From: Lachnospiraceae bacterium MD335
GTDB taxonomy: Bacteria > Bacillota > Clostridia > Lachnospirales > Lachnospiraceae
Assembly: GCA_000403335.2 (NCBI GenBank)
Contig: KE159630.1
Coordinates: forward strand, 363,714-427,713
DNA length: 64,000 nucleotides
Direction of reading: 5' to 3'
The translations under genes were made by a program, and so were the position numbers. Within the stretch, counting starts at the first letter, position 1. Each line of letters opens with the position of its first letter. Of the stretch, positions 49,974-59,255 are shown piece after piece. Below the pieces are notes generated by a model. The model was given only the letters and a program-made list of their open reading frames with translations. It was not told the DNA's origin and ran no database searches.

Positions 49974-51188
49974 ATGGCAAAATTCGGATACGAAGCCATA
50001 AACAAGCTCGGCAAGGAAGTAAAGGGCTCAATTGATGCGGCAGACGAGGAAGAGGTAAAAAGCAAACTCAGAAGTCAGGGACTTACGGTGGTGTCAGTTA
50101 AGGGGCAGACGATTTTGACGGCGGACATCAACATTCAGATTGGCGGTTATCCTACGGCGCGGGATTTGAGTGTTATGTGCAGACAGTTTGTCAGTATGAA
50201 TAAAGCGGGTGTCACGATTATGGAAACGCTGCGTATGCTTTATGAGCAGACGGAAAATAAACGATTGAAAGATGCGCTTAACACAGTGCGTATTGATATT
50301 GAAAAGGGTGATACACTTGCACAGGCACTGGCTGAACATCCCAAGGTTTTTCCAGATTTGATGATTAACATGGTTGCGGCAGGCGAGGCGTCGGGTACGC
50401 TGCATATCGCGCTTGAACGTGTGTCACAGCAGCTTGAGAAGTCGAGCAAGACGCAGGCGCTTGTAAAAAAAGCAATGATTTATCCGATTGCGGTCATGAT
50501 TATTGCGGTAATTATCACGATTGTTATGCTTGTGGTCGTTATTCCGAATTATGAGACCATGTTTGTCGATTTGGGAACGGAACTTCCGGCTATCACGAAA
50601 TTCTATGTGGGAATGAGTAACGGTATTATTAATTATTGGTATATTATTATTCCCGTGGTGGCGGCAATTGCATTCGGAATTGTGGCATTCTCAAAGACCA
50701 ATATGGGGAAACACTTTTTTGGAAAGGTTGTGCTGACAATACCAATTTTGAAAAATATGACTGTAAAATCGGCTTCCGCACAGATGGCGAGAACGTTGGG
50801 AACGTTGCTTGGTTCGGGCGTTACGCTCGTGGAGGCGACCTCTATTGTGTCAGGGATTATGGGAAACGTCTATTTTAAAGAGGCATTAAAAGATGCATCG
50901 CTTCAGGTTTCGATTGGCATGCCGCTATCGCGTCCCTTGGAGGAGTGCGGACTGTTTCCGCCGATGGTGTATCACATGCTGCGTATCGGTGAGGAGTCGG
51001 GGAATTCGGAGGAGATGCTTGATAAGCTTGCGGATTATTATGACGAGGAAGTGGAGATGGCAGTGCAGTCTTTGATGGCTGCGATGGAGCCGATGATTAT
51101 CGTTGTTTTGGCAGTTGTTGTAGGCGGACTTGTGGCGGCTTGTATGGCGCCGATGATGTCAATGTACACAGCATTGGATTCGATGTAG
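49974..51188 (+). CDS. GspF/PilC-family inner-membrane assembly protein (404 aa)
   Basis: Two T2SSF domains in tandem (about 65-190 and 270-395) with conserved FVSMNKAGVTIMETLRMLYE and LGTLLGSGVTLVEATSIVSG, plus three membrane segments. The N-terminal cytoplasmic region FGYEAINKLGKEVKGSIDAA is typical. PilC anchors the assembly ATPases of type IV pili or type II secretion. No PilB, PilT, pilin or peptidase gene is adjacent, and a terminator and a different promoter bracket the gene, so it is an orphan here. Confidence 0.9.
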   Translation: MAKFGYEAINKLGKEVKGSIDAADEEEVKSKLRSQGLTVVSVKGQTILTADINIQIGGYPTARDLSVMCRQFVSMNKAGVTIMETLRMLYEQTENKRLKDALNTVRIDIEKGDTLAQALAEHPKVFPDLMINMVAAGEASGTLHIALERVSQQLEKSSKTQALVKKAMIYPIAVMIIAVIITIVMLVVVIPNYETMFVDLGTELPAITKFYVGMSNGIINYWYIIIPVVAAIAFGIVAFSKTNMGKHFFGKVVLTIPILKNMTVKSASAQMARTLGTLLGSGVTLVEATSIVSGIMGNVYFKEALKDASLQVSIGMPLSRPLEECGLFPPMVYHMLRIGEESGNSEEMLDKLADYYDEEVEMAVQSLMAAMEPMIIVVLAVVVGGLVAACMAPMMSMYTALDSM

Positions 51189-51244
51189 TAATATGATTAA
51201 TGGATTACTTCATATTTAAAAATAACTAATATATGGTATCGTTA

Positions 51245-51275
51245 TGCCGGCGGGTGAATCCCGCCGGTAATTTTT
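51245..51275 (+). terminator. Terminator after the pilC-like gene
   Basis: CCGGCGGG (51247-51254) and CCCGCCGG (51260-51267) form a perfect 8-bp GC stem followed by TAATTTTT. A structured repeat starts directly after it. Confidence 0.8.
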
Positions 51276-51358
51276 ATGTACGGTTCCATGTAGAGGAAGT
51301 ATGCCGCTAAGGCGGTGCATGGGGCGTGCGGTGAGTAGTGGAGAAGGTCGTTCCCCTG
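51271..51358 (+). repeat. ~90-bp structured repeat, copy A
   Basis: Starts TTTTTATGTACGGTTCCATG, has an inner GCCGC/GCGG hairpin, then GCATGGGGCGTGCGGTGAG and a tail GTGGAGAAGGTCGTTCCCC. It aligns along its length with 61452-61541 and the reverse complement of 63528-63621. Confidence 0.75.
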
Positions 51359-51469
51359 CCCTGTTTTTATTTGACTGAACTGCAGCGTAGTGATTGAACT
51401 GACAAAAAATATATGGTAAAATCAAAGATAAATAAACGATAGTGTATCAATGTCAGGAAGGAGATAACC

Positions 51470-53398
51470 ATGAACTATATTATCCATTATGATATAGCTG
51501 CAATTATCGTGACTGTGGTAATCGGTATTCATTTTTACATGAAAAAGAACATAAGTACGATACAGAACCGTATCTTTAAACTTTTGCTCATCGTGGAACT
51601 GGCAGCGTCCCTTCTTGACCTCGTGACGGTGTATACCATGAAGCATCCGCCGACTGCCGCGCGGTTTACGCATTATGCCTTAAATATGGTTTATCTTGCG
51701 CTGTTTAACCTGACGCCGGTGGTCTATTTTACATATATCTTAAAAGTTATCAAAAAGACGGCGTCAACGAGCCGCAAAGAGAAATTTCTGATGATTGCGC
51801 CAATCAGCATATGCGAGCTTCTGATTATGACGACGCCGCTTCATGGGCTTGTGTTTCATATGAATCAAAGCGGTGAGTATGTACATGGTGTGCTGTTTTG
51901 GCTTCTATATGCGGCTTCGCTCTACTATGTGGCATTGGCACAGTATTATACCCTGCGGTTTCGGAAATTTTTCTCAAGAGGACAGATTGTGTCCGTGAGC
52001 TGTTATACGGTTTTCTGTTTTTTGCTGATTATCGTGCAGATGGCGGCGCCGAATCTTTTGCTGACGCAGTTTGCGGTGTCAATTGCCGTGCTTTTGATTT
52101 ATTTTTCACTGGAAAATCCGCTGAATTATGAAGAAAAGGAGCTTGGAACCTACAACAAGACCGCGTTTGAGAAGGTGGCGCTTGAATTAATCTACAGCGA
52201 GACACCGTTTCAGGTGCTTGGCATGGAGATTGAAGGGATGCGCTACATTACGGATGCGCTGGGCGTGGAGAATGCGAACAGGCTTTTAAAGCAGTTTTCC
52301 GCGTTGCTTGTGGGGATTGTCGAAAAGGAAAAAGTATTTTTTTTGGGCGGTCACCGTTTCGCCATTCTTTCTGAAAGGAGCGGAAATTGGGGCGAAATTA
52401 TTTCGGAGATACAGAGCCGCTTCAGCGTGCCGTTTTTAACGGATACGGTATCGGTAACGATGTCGGCGCCGATGTGCGTGGTAGCTTTTCCGGAAAATGT
52501 GAAACGTTTGGCGGATATTATGACACTTTTGGATACCGGAATTGCGGAAGCAAACCAGCTTTCGGGAACACCGGTTGTCTATGCGAACGACGAGCTGTTA
52601 AAGAAGGGGCGCAGGGAAGCGGAGATTGTGCAGATAATGAAATATGCGCTGCATGAACATAAGTTCGAAGTATACTATCAGCCGATTTATTCCGTAAAGA
52701 AAAAACGTTTTGTGTCGGCGGAGGCGTTAATCCGTCTGCGGCACGAGGATTTTGGGTTTATCAGTCCAGAGGAGTTTATCCCGATTGCGGAGCGCAACGG
52801 TTTGATTTTGGGAATTGGTGAGTTTGTGTTTTGCGAAGTGTGCCGTTTTATTTCGGAGGAACACCTGTTGGCACGCGGGATTGAATATGTTGATGTCAAT
52901 TTGTCGGTAGTTCAGTGTATGCAGTCCACACTTTACATGCAGCTTTTGGATATTATGAAACGGTTCGAGCTGCCCTATCATTGCATCAGTCTTGAGATTA
53001 CGGAGACAGCGGCTGTTTTGTCGCAGGAGACGCTGATTGAAAATATGGATAAACTTAGGGAGTATGGCATCAATTTTTCACTGGACGATTACGGCACCGG
53101 TTTTGCCAATACGGCGGCGGTTGTCAAATACCCGTTCCATGCCGTAAAGCTTGACAAATCAATGGTTTGGTCGGCAATGGAGGATGCTAAGGCGTTGTCT
53201 GCGCTCAAGTATTCGATTGCAATGCTTAAAGAGATGGGAATGGAGCTGATTGCGGAGGGCGTGGAGGAGCTTGAGCAGGCGCAGCTCTTGGAGGAAATGG
53301 GATGTGACTTTTTCCAAGGCTATTACTATTCAAAGCCGGTGTGCGGTGCGGAATTTTTGGAAAAACTTGCGCAAATGGAACAGCAAAGCGCATTTTAA
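51470..53398 (+). CDS. Membrane c-di-GMP phosphodiesterase: degenerate GGDEF plus EAL (642 aa)
   Basis: The first ~225 residues contain about seven membrane helices, a sensor of 7TM type. A degenerate GGDEF domain follows (GGHRF replaces GG[DE]EF, so no cyclase activity). The EAL domain (about 390-640) keeps its catalytic set: AEALIRL, VNLSVVQC, LEITETA, LDDYGTGFAN, KLDKSMV, EGVEE and FQGYYYSKP. It should hydrolyse c-di-GMP in response to a membrane signal. ATG 51470 follows AAGGAG. Confidence 0.85.
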   Translation: MNYIIHYDIAAIIVTVVIGIHFYMKKNISTIQNRIFKLLLIVELAASLLDLVTVYTMKHPPTAARFTHYALNMVYLALFNLTPVVYFTYILKVIKKTASTSRKEKFLMIAPISICELLIMTTPLHGLVFHMNQSGEYVHGVLFWLLYAASLYYVALAQYYTLRFRKFFSRGQIVSVSCYTVFCFLLIIVQMAAPNLLLTQFAVSIAVLLIYFSLENPLNYEEKELGTYNKTAFEKVALELIYSETPFQVLGMEIEGMRYITDALGVENANRLLKQFSALLVGIVEKEKVFFLGGHRFAILSERSGNWGEIISEIQSRFSVPFLTDTVSVTMSAPMCVVAFPENVKRLADIMTLLDTGIAEANQLSGTPVVYANDELLKKGRREAEIVQIMKYALHEHKFEVYYQPIYSVKKKRFVSAEALIRLRHEDFGFISPEEFIPIAERNGLILGIGEFVFCEVCRFISEEHLLARGIEYVDVNLSVVQCMQSTLYMQLLDIMKRFELPYHCISLEITETAAVLSQETLIENMDKLREYGINFSLDDYGTGFANTAAVVKYPFHAVKLDKSMVWSAMEDAKALSALKYSIAMLKEMGMELIAEGVEELEQAQLLEEMGCDFFQGYYYSKPVCGAEFLEKLAQMEQQSAF

Positions 53399-53425
53399 AA
53401 TATAATTTATGGAGGTTTTAGGAGC

Positions 53426-54922
53426 ATGAAAACAGGAAAGAACTACAAATTTTGGTTTGCAACGGGTTCACAGGATTTGTACGGTGACGAGTGTCTTAGG
53501 AAAGTGGCGGAGCACTCAAAAATCATTGTTGACGGGTTGAACAAGTCGGGACTGCTGCCGTATGAGGTTGTATGGAAGCCGACGCTCATTACCAATGCGG
53601 TAATCCGGCAGACTTTTAACGAGGCAAACGCAGACGCGGAATGTGCGGGCGTGATTACATGGATGCATACGTTTTCGCCTGCAAAGTCATGGATTTTGGG
53701 CTTGCAGGAGTACAGAAAGCCTTTGATGCATTTCCATACGCAGTTTAACGAGGAAATTCCCTATGACACAATTGATATGGACTTTATGAATGAAAACCAG
53801 TCGGCGCACGGCGATCGCGAGTACGGGCATATCGTGAGCCGCATGGGCATTGAGCGCAAGATTGTGGTTGGTCACTGGCAGAATACAGAAGTGGTTAAGA
53901 AGATTGCGCAGTGGATGGTTACGGCGGTCGGCGTGATGGAGTCTTCCCATATCAGAGTGTGCCGTTTCGGCGATAATATGAACAATGTTGCCGTGACGGA
54001 AGGCGATAAGGTAGAGGCTCAGATTAAGTTTGGCTGGGAGATTGACCATTACAATGTAAATGATTTGGTGGAGTACGTTGACGCTGTTTCCGCAGCGGAC
54101 ACAAAGGCGATTACCGATGAATACTATAGTAAGTATAAAATTTTGCTTGAGGGCAGAGATGAGGCGGAATTCAGAAAGCATGTCGAGGTACAGGCGGCAA
54201 TTGAGATTGGTCTTGAGAAGTTCCTTGAAGAGCGGGATTATCATGCGATTGTAACGCATTTTGGTATGCTTGGCGGCTTAAAACAGCTTCCGGGACTTGC
54301 AATTCAGCGGCTGATGGAAAAAGGCTACGGCTTTGGCGCGGAGGGCGACTGGAAGACGGCTGCTATGGTGCGCCTGATGAAGATTATGGCATCGAATGTG
54401 AAGGACGCGAAGGGTACTTCGTTTATGGAGGATTATACTTACAATTTTGTTCCCGGAAAAGAGGGGATTTTGCAGGCGCATATGCTTGAGGTTTGTCCGA
54501 CCATTGCGGACGGCGATATTTCAATTAAGGTATGTCCGCTTTCGATGGGCAACAGGGAGGATCCCGCAAGGCTTGTGTTTACGTCAAAGACAGGTCCGGC
54601 GGTTGCGACATCGCTTGTGGACCTTGGCAATCGGTTCCGTCTGATTATCAATGCGGTGGACTGCAAGAAGGTTGAAAAGCCGATGCCCAAGCTTCCTGTG
54701 GCAACCGCATTTTGGACGCCGCAGCCCAACCTTACGGTCGGCGCAGAGGCGTGGATTTTGGCAGGCGGCGCACACCATACGGCATTTTCGTATGACTTGA
54801 GCGTGGAGCAGATGATTGACTGGGCGGATGCAATGGGCATTGAGGCGGTTGTCATTGATAACAATACGGATATTCGGACTTTCAAGAATGAGCTTCGCTG
54901 GAACGCTATTGCTTATAAATAA
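53426..54922 (+). CDS. araA: L-arabinose isomerase
   Basis: Converts L-arabinose to L-ribulose. Full length at 498 aa with the family sequence KFWFATGSQDLYGDECLRKV at the start, LHFHTQFNEEIP-type metal region (MHFHTQFNEE), and AEGDWKTAAMVRLMKIM. Catalytic glutamates and histidines of the family appear conserved by eye. ATG 53426 has GGAGGTTTTAGGAGC upstream. No araB, araD or transporter is next to it, so the rest of the pathway must lie elsewhere. Confidence 0.95.
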   Translation: MKTGKNYKFWFATGSQDLYGDECLRKVAEHSKIIVDGLNKSGLLPYEVVWKPTLITNAVIRQTFNEANADAECAGVITWMHTFSPAKSWILGLQEYRKPLMHFHTQFNEEIPYDTIDMDFMNENQSAHGDREYGHIVSRMGIERKIVVGHWQNTEVVKKIAQWMVTAVGVMESSHIRVCRFGDNMNNVAVTEGDKVEAQIKFGWEIDHYNVNDLVEYVDAVSAADTKAITDEYYSKYKILLEGRDEAEFRKHVEVQAAIEIGLEKFLEERDYHAIVTHFGMLGGLKQLPGLAIQRLMEKGYGFGAEGDWKTAAMVRLMKIMASNVKDAKGTSFMEDYTYNFVPGKEGILQAHMLEVCPTIADGDISIKVCPLSMGNREDPARLVFTSKTGPAVATSLVDLGNRFRLIINAVDCKKVEKPMPKLPVATAFWTPQPNLTVGAEAWILAGGAHHTAFSYDLSVEQMIDWADAMGIEAVVIDNNTDIRTFKNELRWNAIAYK

Positions 54923-54944
54923 GTGTGCTTATCTATAAGCATGA

Positions 54945-55247
54945 TTACAAATAATTATCAAAATAAAGCCGTTTCGGTTTTTCGATGTATTCAACTTCGT
55001 CAAGGTCTGCGAACGCGTCGATAAAATCGTCGCGCACAATGGCGATACAGTAGCCGTTAATCAGCGGTTCGATGCTGATTACGTCGGACGCAAGCTGTTC
55101 AAGGCTTCCGTGATATTTTACAATCAATTCCCAGCTTCTTGTGGACGGGGTGTATCCCGTCCCAAGGATTTGGGATTTTTCTTTTTCTTCCGTGGTGGCG
55201 GCAAGCGCCAAATTCAGGAGATTTTCCAGTTTTGCATTGTTTGGCAT
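54945..55247 (-). CDS. Stand-alone prodomain-like protein of S8 (Csp-type) protease (100 aa)
   Basis: The sequence WELIVKYHGSLEQLASDVIS and the end DLDEVEYIEKPKRLYF match the N-terminal prodomain of clostridial Csp-type subtilases, which fold the protease and inhibit it. Here it is a separate gene with its own ATG (55247), convergent with araA and divergent from the S8 protease at 55403, which lacks this region. It may act in trans as chaperone or inhibitor. Confidence in the resemblance is fair; no search was run. Confidence 0.65.
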   Translation of the reverse strand: MPNNAKLENLLNLALAATTEEKEKSQILGTGYTPSTRSWELIVKYHGSLEQLASDVISIEPLINGYCIAIVRDDFIDAFADLDEVEYIEKPKRLYFDNYL

Positions 55248-55402
55248 GATGTTTATCCCCTACTTGTTATTTATTATAGTATATGTGCATTTCTAAAATT
55301 GGGGAAAGTCTGCAACAGCCGTGACCGTTTTCCATATGATAAATAGAATGAATAATGGTGCCGTATGAGAAGCGCAGAGTATGGAAAGGAATGGTCGCAT
55401 AT

Positions 55403-56890
55403 ATGAATGAATATGAAAGAACAGCTTCGTGTATTACGCAGGTGACGCAGAGGGAACCGTATCTTACGGGGGAAGGTGTGATTGTAGCGGTGCTTGACAG
55501 CGGTATTGATTATTTTCTTCCCGAATTTCGCAAAGGCAATGAAACGCGCATTTTGGCAATTTGGGACCAAAGCGCATCGCCCGACGAGCAGGCGGGACTG
55601 TTGCCGCCGCAGGGGTATAATATCGGTGTGCTTTATACAAGGGAAATGATTAACGAGGCGCTTGCGTTGGGCAGGGAGGAGGGTGCAAAAAAGGTGCCTG
55701 TTTTTGACTATTCCGGTCATGGGACGGCGGTTACGGCAGTGGCGGCGGGAACGGACAGCGGCGTGGCGGCGGGCGCGGATATTCTTGTCGTAAAGCTTGG
55801 GACATCATCGCCGGAGGGATTTCCACGTACCACACAGCTGATGCGCGGAATTGATTTCTGTGTGAAGCTGGGGGTAGAGCTGAACCGTCCGGTGGCGCTG
55901 AATATCAGCTTTGGAAATACGTATGGGGACCATCAGGGAAATTCCCTTTTGGAGCGGTTTATTGACAATGCATCGGAAATCGGGCGCAGCGTTATCGTGG
56001 TGGGAAGCGGAAATGAGGGGACTTCAAACGGGCATACGGCAGGCGTGGCGCTTTCCCAAAAGCGTGTAGAGTTTTCGATTGCCGCTTATGAGACCGGGAT
56101 GAGCGTTCAGCTTTGGAAATATGCGCAGGATATTATGGACATGACGCTTGTGTCGCCTTCCGGTGAGCGCGTGATTTTTCCGTTATCGGGGGAGAATACG
56201 GCGCGGACGGTGCGGCAGAGGCTTGAAAATACGACGCTTTTATGTTACTTGGGAGAACCGCTTCCATATAATATGACACAGGAGATTTTTATTGACATGA
56301 TACCGCAAGACACGTATGTTGACAGCGGTGTGTGGAGCATCGTGCTCTCACCTGTCAATGTGGTGACGGGCGAGTACCGTTTTTATCTGCCAAGTTACGC
56401 GGTACGAAACAGAGGAACGGGCTTTTTTCTGCCGACGCCGGAAATGACGCTGACCATTCCGTCCACGGCAAGACGGGCGGTGACGGTGGGGGCGTATGAT
56501 GTTTCTCTGCGCAGTTACGCGGATTTTTCAGGACGGGGCTATGTTTACCGCTATGACGGCGGACGCAGTGATACGGTAGGCGAGGGACAGATTGTGGCAG
56601 ATGTAAAACCAGAGCTTTTGGCTCCGGGAGTTAATATTACGGTACCGATGCCAAACGGCGGCTACGAACAGGTGTCGGGTACTTCCTTTGCGGCGCCGTT
56701 TGTGACGGGGGCGGCTGCATTGATGATGGAGTGGGGGATTGTGCGCGGAAACGACCGTTTTTTGTATGGGGAACGGGTTAAGGCGCTGCTGGTAAAAGGA
56801 ACCAAAGTGCTTCCGGGGGCGCCAAACCGTCCGAATTCGCAGGCGGGGTGGGGAACGCTGTGCTTAGAGAGGTCGCTGCCGCGCGGCTGA
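55403..56890 (+). CDS. S8 subtilisin-like protease, Csp type, without prodomain (495 aa)
   Basis: Catalytic triad intact: D32 in VAVLDSGID, H106 in DYSGHGTAV, S428 in SGTSFAAPFV, with oxyanion N204 in GSGNEG. An insertion domain of about 215-350 lies between N204 and S428, as in CspB-type enzymes that process spore-cortex hydrolases at germination. No signal peptide. The protein begins almost directly at the catalytic domain. ATG 55403 follows GGAAAGGAATGG. It is tail to tail with a LysM-GH18 hydrolase of spore type, 4 nt apart. Confidence 0.85.
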   Translation: MNEYERTASCITQVTQREPYLTGEGVIVAVLDSGIDYFLPEFRKGNETRILAIWDQSASPDEQAGLLPPQGYNIGVLYTREMINEALALGREEGAKKVPVFDYSGHGTAVTAVAAGTDSGVAAGADILVVKLGTSSPEGFPRTTQLMRGIDFCVKLGVELNRPVALNISFGNTYGDHQGNSLLERFIDNASEIGRSVIVVGSGNEGTSNGHTAGVALSQKRVEFSIAAYETGMSVQLWKYAQDIMDMTLVSPSGERVIFPLSGENTARTVRQRLENTTLLCYLGEPLPYNMTQEIFIDMIPQDTYVDSGVWSIVLSPVNVVTGEYRFYLPSYAVRNRGTGFFLPTPEMTLTIPSTARRAVTVGAYDVSLRSYADFSGRGYVYRYDGGRSDTVGEGQIVADVKPELLAPGVNITVPMPNGGYEQVSGTSFAAPFVTGAAALMMEWGIVRGNDRFLYGERVKALLVKGTKVLPGAPNRPNSQAGWGTLCLERSLPRG

Positions 56891-56894
56891 TTGC

Positions 56895-58034
56895 TTAGAG
56901 CCGGTGAATGTCAAAGGTATCGGCGAGCAGAAGCCAGTTTGCGCGGAACAGCCGCATGATTTGCCAGTATCCCATTCCGCGCAGACCGTAATCCGTGATG
57001 AGCCGGAATTTTTCCTTCATGCTGCGCACGTCCTCAAACCATACTTCATGCTGCACTCCGTCTTTTTCATAGCGAAAATAGGGAGACATTGCCGTTTGGT
57101 CAAACTGTATTACCGCATCATTTTCGATGGCAAGCTGCACTGCTTCCACATTGCTGATGGTGCGTGCTTTGGAGACACCCTGGACAAAAGGAAGCGTCCA
57201 GTCATACCCATAATTGGGAATGCCAAGGTCAATCTTTTCGGTTGGAATTTCCGTGACTGCATATTCCACCACCTCGCGCACCTTGTTGATGGGCGCCACA
57301 GCCATAGGAGGACCATAGGTATAGCCCCATTCATAGGTCATGAGCAGAACACTGTCCGCCGCGGCGCCAAGCAGTTTGTAATCTTTTCCTTCATATAAAA
57401 GTCCTCTTTGGTTTGCAGAAGTCTTGGGCGCGAGCGCCACGGAGACGGGATACCCTTTGGGCGCTGCCTGCGCCCTGACATTTGCGACAAACTCTGCGTA
57501 GGCGATCCGGTCCTCGGGTAGAATATACTCAAAGTCTAAGTCAATGCCGGCAAATCCTTTTTCCTCCATCAAAAGAAGCATCTCGTCAATTAAGGTTTGC
57601 TGTGCTGTCATGTTGTGGGTGATTTCACTGATGAGATAATTGTTGAACATTCCTGTTTGGTCAAAGGGCGTCAAAACCAATATAGGTGCGGCGCCCTGCG
57701 TCCATGCTTCCTGAATCATACGGCTGTCATCGGTTTTGGGCGGTATCAGATTTCCGTTGGCAGTAAAACCGTATGAAAATACGGACAGTGTAGTCAGATA
57801 GGGCAGCGTTTCGGTAAGTACATCAGTTCGAATATACGGGTAGGCATAGCCATTGACACGCACCTTGCGTTTTGGGGCGATTTCATCTTCTGTCGGTATC
57901 AACAGCGCCTGACCGACAGCCAGCGGATAGGGTGCGGCGATTTGGTTATCATAGGCGATGTCCTCTGCGCTGACCATAAATGCGGCAGCGATCTTGTCGA
58001 GCGTGTCATTTTTTTTCACGACGTAGATTTGCAT
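56895..58034 (-). CDS. LysM-GH18 hydrolase, SleL/YaaH type (379 aa)
   Basis: N-terminal LysM (about 1-45: IYVVKKNDTLDKIAAAFMVS ... VGQALLIP) binds peptidoglycan. The GH18 barrel carries the catalytic DxxDxE-type motif in GIDLDFEYI. SleL/YaaH proteins degrade spore cortex and lack a signal peptide, as here. ATG 58034 is chosen because it starts the LysM directly; an earlier ATG (58088) adds 18 unlikely residues. Convergent with the S8 protease gene. Confidence 0.85.
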   Translation of the reverse strand: MQIYVVKKNDTLDKIAAAFMVSAEDIAYDNQIAAPYPLAVGQALLIPTEDEIAPKRKVRVNGYAYPYIRTDVLTETLPYLTTLSVFSYGFTANGNLIPPKTDDSRMIQEAWTQGAAPILVLTPFDQTGMFNNYLISEITHNMTAQQTLIDEMLLLMEEKGFAGIDLDFEYILPEDRIAYAEFVANVRAQAAPKGYPVSVALAPKTSANQRGLLYEGKDYKLLGAAADSVLLMTYEWGYTYGPPMAVAPINKVREVVEYAVTEIPTEKIDLGIPNYGYDWTLPFVQGVSKARTISNVEAVQLAIENDAVIQFDQTAMSPYFRYEKDGVQHEVWFEDVRSMKEKFRLITDYGLRGMGYWQIMRLFRANWLLLADTFDIHRL

Positions 58035-58102
58035 ATAGGGTTTGGTTCCTCTCAAATAGTATCCGTTACCTAATAGTATGAAGAACAAATCAAAATCATG
58101 TA

Positions 58103-58131
58103 AAAAGAACCCTCATATTTAAGGGTTCTTG
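58103..58131 (-). terminator. Terminator of the lacto-N-biose operon
   Basis: On the minus strand AAGAACCCT and AGGGTTCTT (58131-58123 and 58114-58106) form a 9-bp stem followed by TTT. The kinase stop codon lies in the loop. Confidence 0.75.
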
Positions 58132-59255
58132 TACTTTTTAACAATCGCTGCCATTTTGTCCCATTTGGCTTCCATATCAGCGACGAGCCGAAACTGTGTC
58201 CTGGCACGGTCGAGATTATGGTGTTCTCGGTGGATTTTGAAATAGTGGTCTCCGGTCAGAAAATCAGCCAAAAAGCGGATACCGCACTCATAGGTCATCA
58301 GCTTTGCGCCCATAGGGAGCAGTTCGATTTCCTTTGCCGTAAGACTTCCGGCGCAGCCCTCCAAATAGCCCTTTGTAAACGCTTCAAACAGCGATAAATC
58401 CAGTCCCACTTTTGTCAAATCGGTTTCATCTTCCGCGCCGGTGTTTGCGCCGAACCGGATAGAATCGCCAAAGTCGTACAGGGAAAGTCCGGGCATAACC
58501 GTATCAAGGTCAATGATGCACAGCGCTTTGCGCGTGTCTGCGTCAAAGAGGATATTGTTTAATTTGGTATCGTTGTGCGTGACCCGAAGCGGCAGCGCTC
58601 CCTCGGCGAGCAGGCTGGTCAGGACAAAGGTGTCTTCTTTGCGGTCTAGGGCGAATGCAATCTCTTCCTGTGCGAGCGCGGCCCGGGTCTTGTCTCCCTC
58701 CAAAAGCGCCTTTTGGAAGTCTGCAAAGCGCGAGGCTGTGTTGTGAAAATTGGGAATGGTTTCATGCAGTACTTCAACGGGAAAGTCTGCTAACTGTTTT
58801 TGGAAATTGCCAAAAGTGACAGCGCTGTCATAAAAGTCTTTTTCGCTTTCGACTTTTTCAAGACATACAGAGCGTTCGATAAACGGGAAAATCCGCCAGT
58901 AATTTTTGCTGCTGTCCCAAAAAAAGTCTGCACCGTCTCTTGTCTGCAGGACATTTAACGTCTCTCTGTCCGGATTGCCGCCTTGTGAGAGGATCATTGT
59001 GCGCAGGTACTGTGTGACATGCACTATGTTTTCCATCAGCTGCGGCGGATTTTTGAAAATCGAGTGGTTCATGCGCTGTAATATAAATTTTTTTTCTATT
59101 TTGTCTGTTGTTTCGCAGCGCAGCAGGAAGGTGTCATTGATGTGCCCGTTTCCGTAGGAAATGCATTCCACGAGACTGCCGTTTTGGGCAGTATCTATGG
59201 GAAATGCGGCAATTGCCTCCGCGATTTTGGCACAAGCCGGATATTCTGTATTCAT
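58119..59255 (-). CDS. nahK: N-acetylhexosamine 1-kinase
   Basis: Aminoglycoside-phosphotransferase fold with HRD-like VTHNDTKLNNILFD and metal motif CIIDLDTVMPG. The context right after a GH112 phosphorylase identifies it as the kinase that phosphorylates GlcNAc/GalNAc at C1, as in the Bifidobacterium lnp pathway. The N-terminal SYGNGHINDTFLLRC is the nucleotide loop. 378 aa. Its start overlaps the phosphorylase stop by 4 nt (ATGA). Confidence 0.88.
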   Translation of the reverse strand: MNTEYPACAKIAEAIAAFPIDTAQNGSLVECISYGNGHINDTFLLRCETTDKIEKKFILQRMNHSIFKNPPQLMENIVHVTQYLRTMILSQGGNPDRETLNVLQTRDGADFFWDSSKNYWRIFPFIERSVCLEKVESEKDFYDSAVTFGNFQKQLADFPVEVLHETIPNFHNTASRFADFQKALLEGDKTRAALAQEEIAFALDRKEDTFVLTSLLAEGALPLRVTHNDTKLNNILFDADTRKALCIIDLDTVMPGLSLYDFGDSIRFGANTGAEDETDLTKVGLDLSLFEAFTKGYLEGCAGSLTAKEIELLPMGAKLMTYECGIRFLADFLTGDHYFKIHREHHNLDRARTQFRLVADMEAKWDKMAAIVKKYKNP

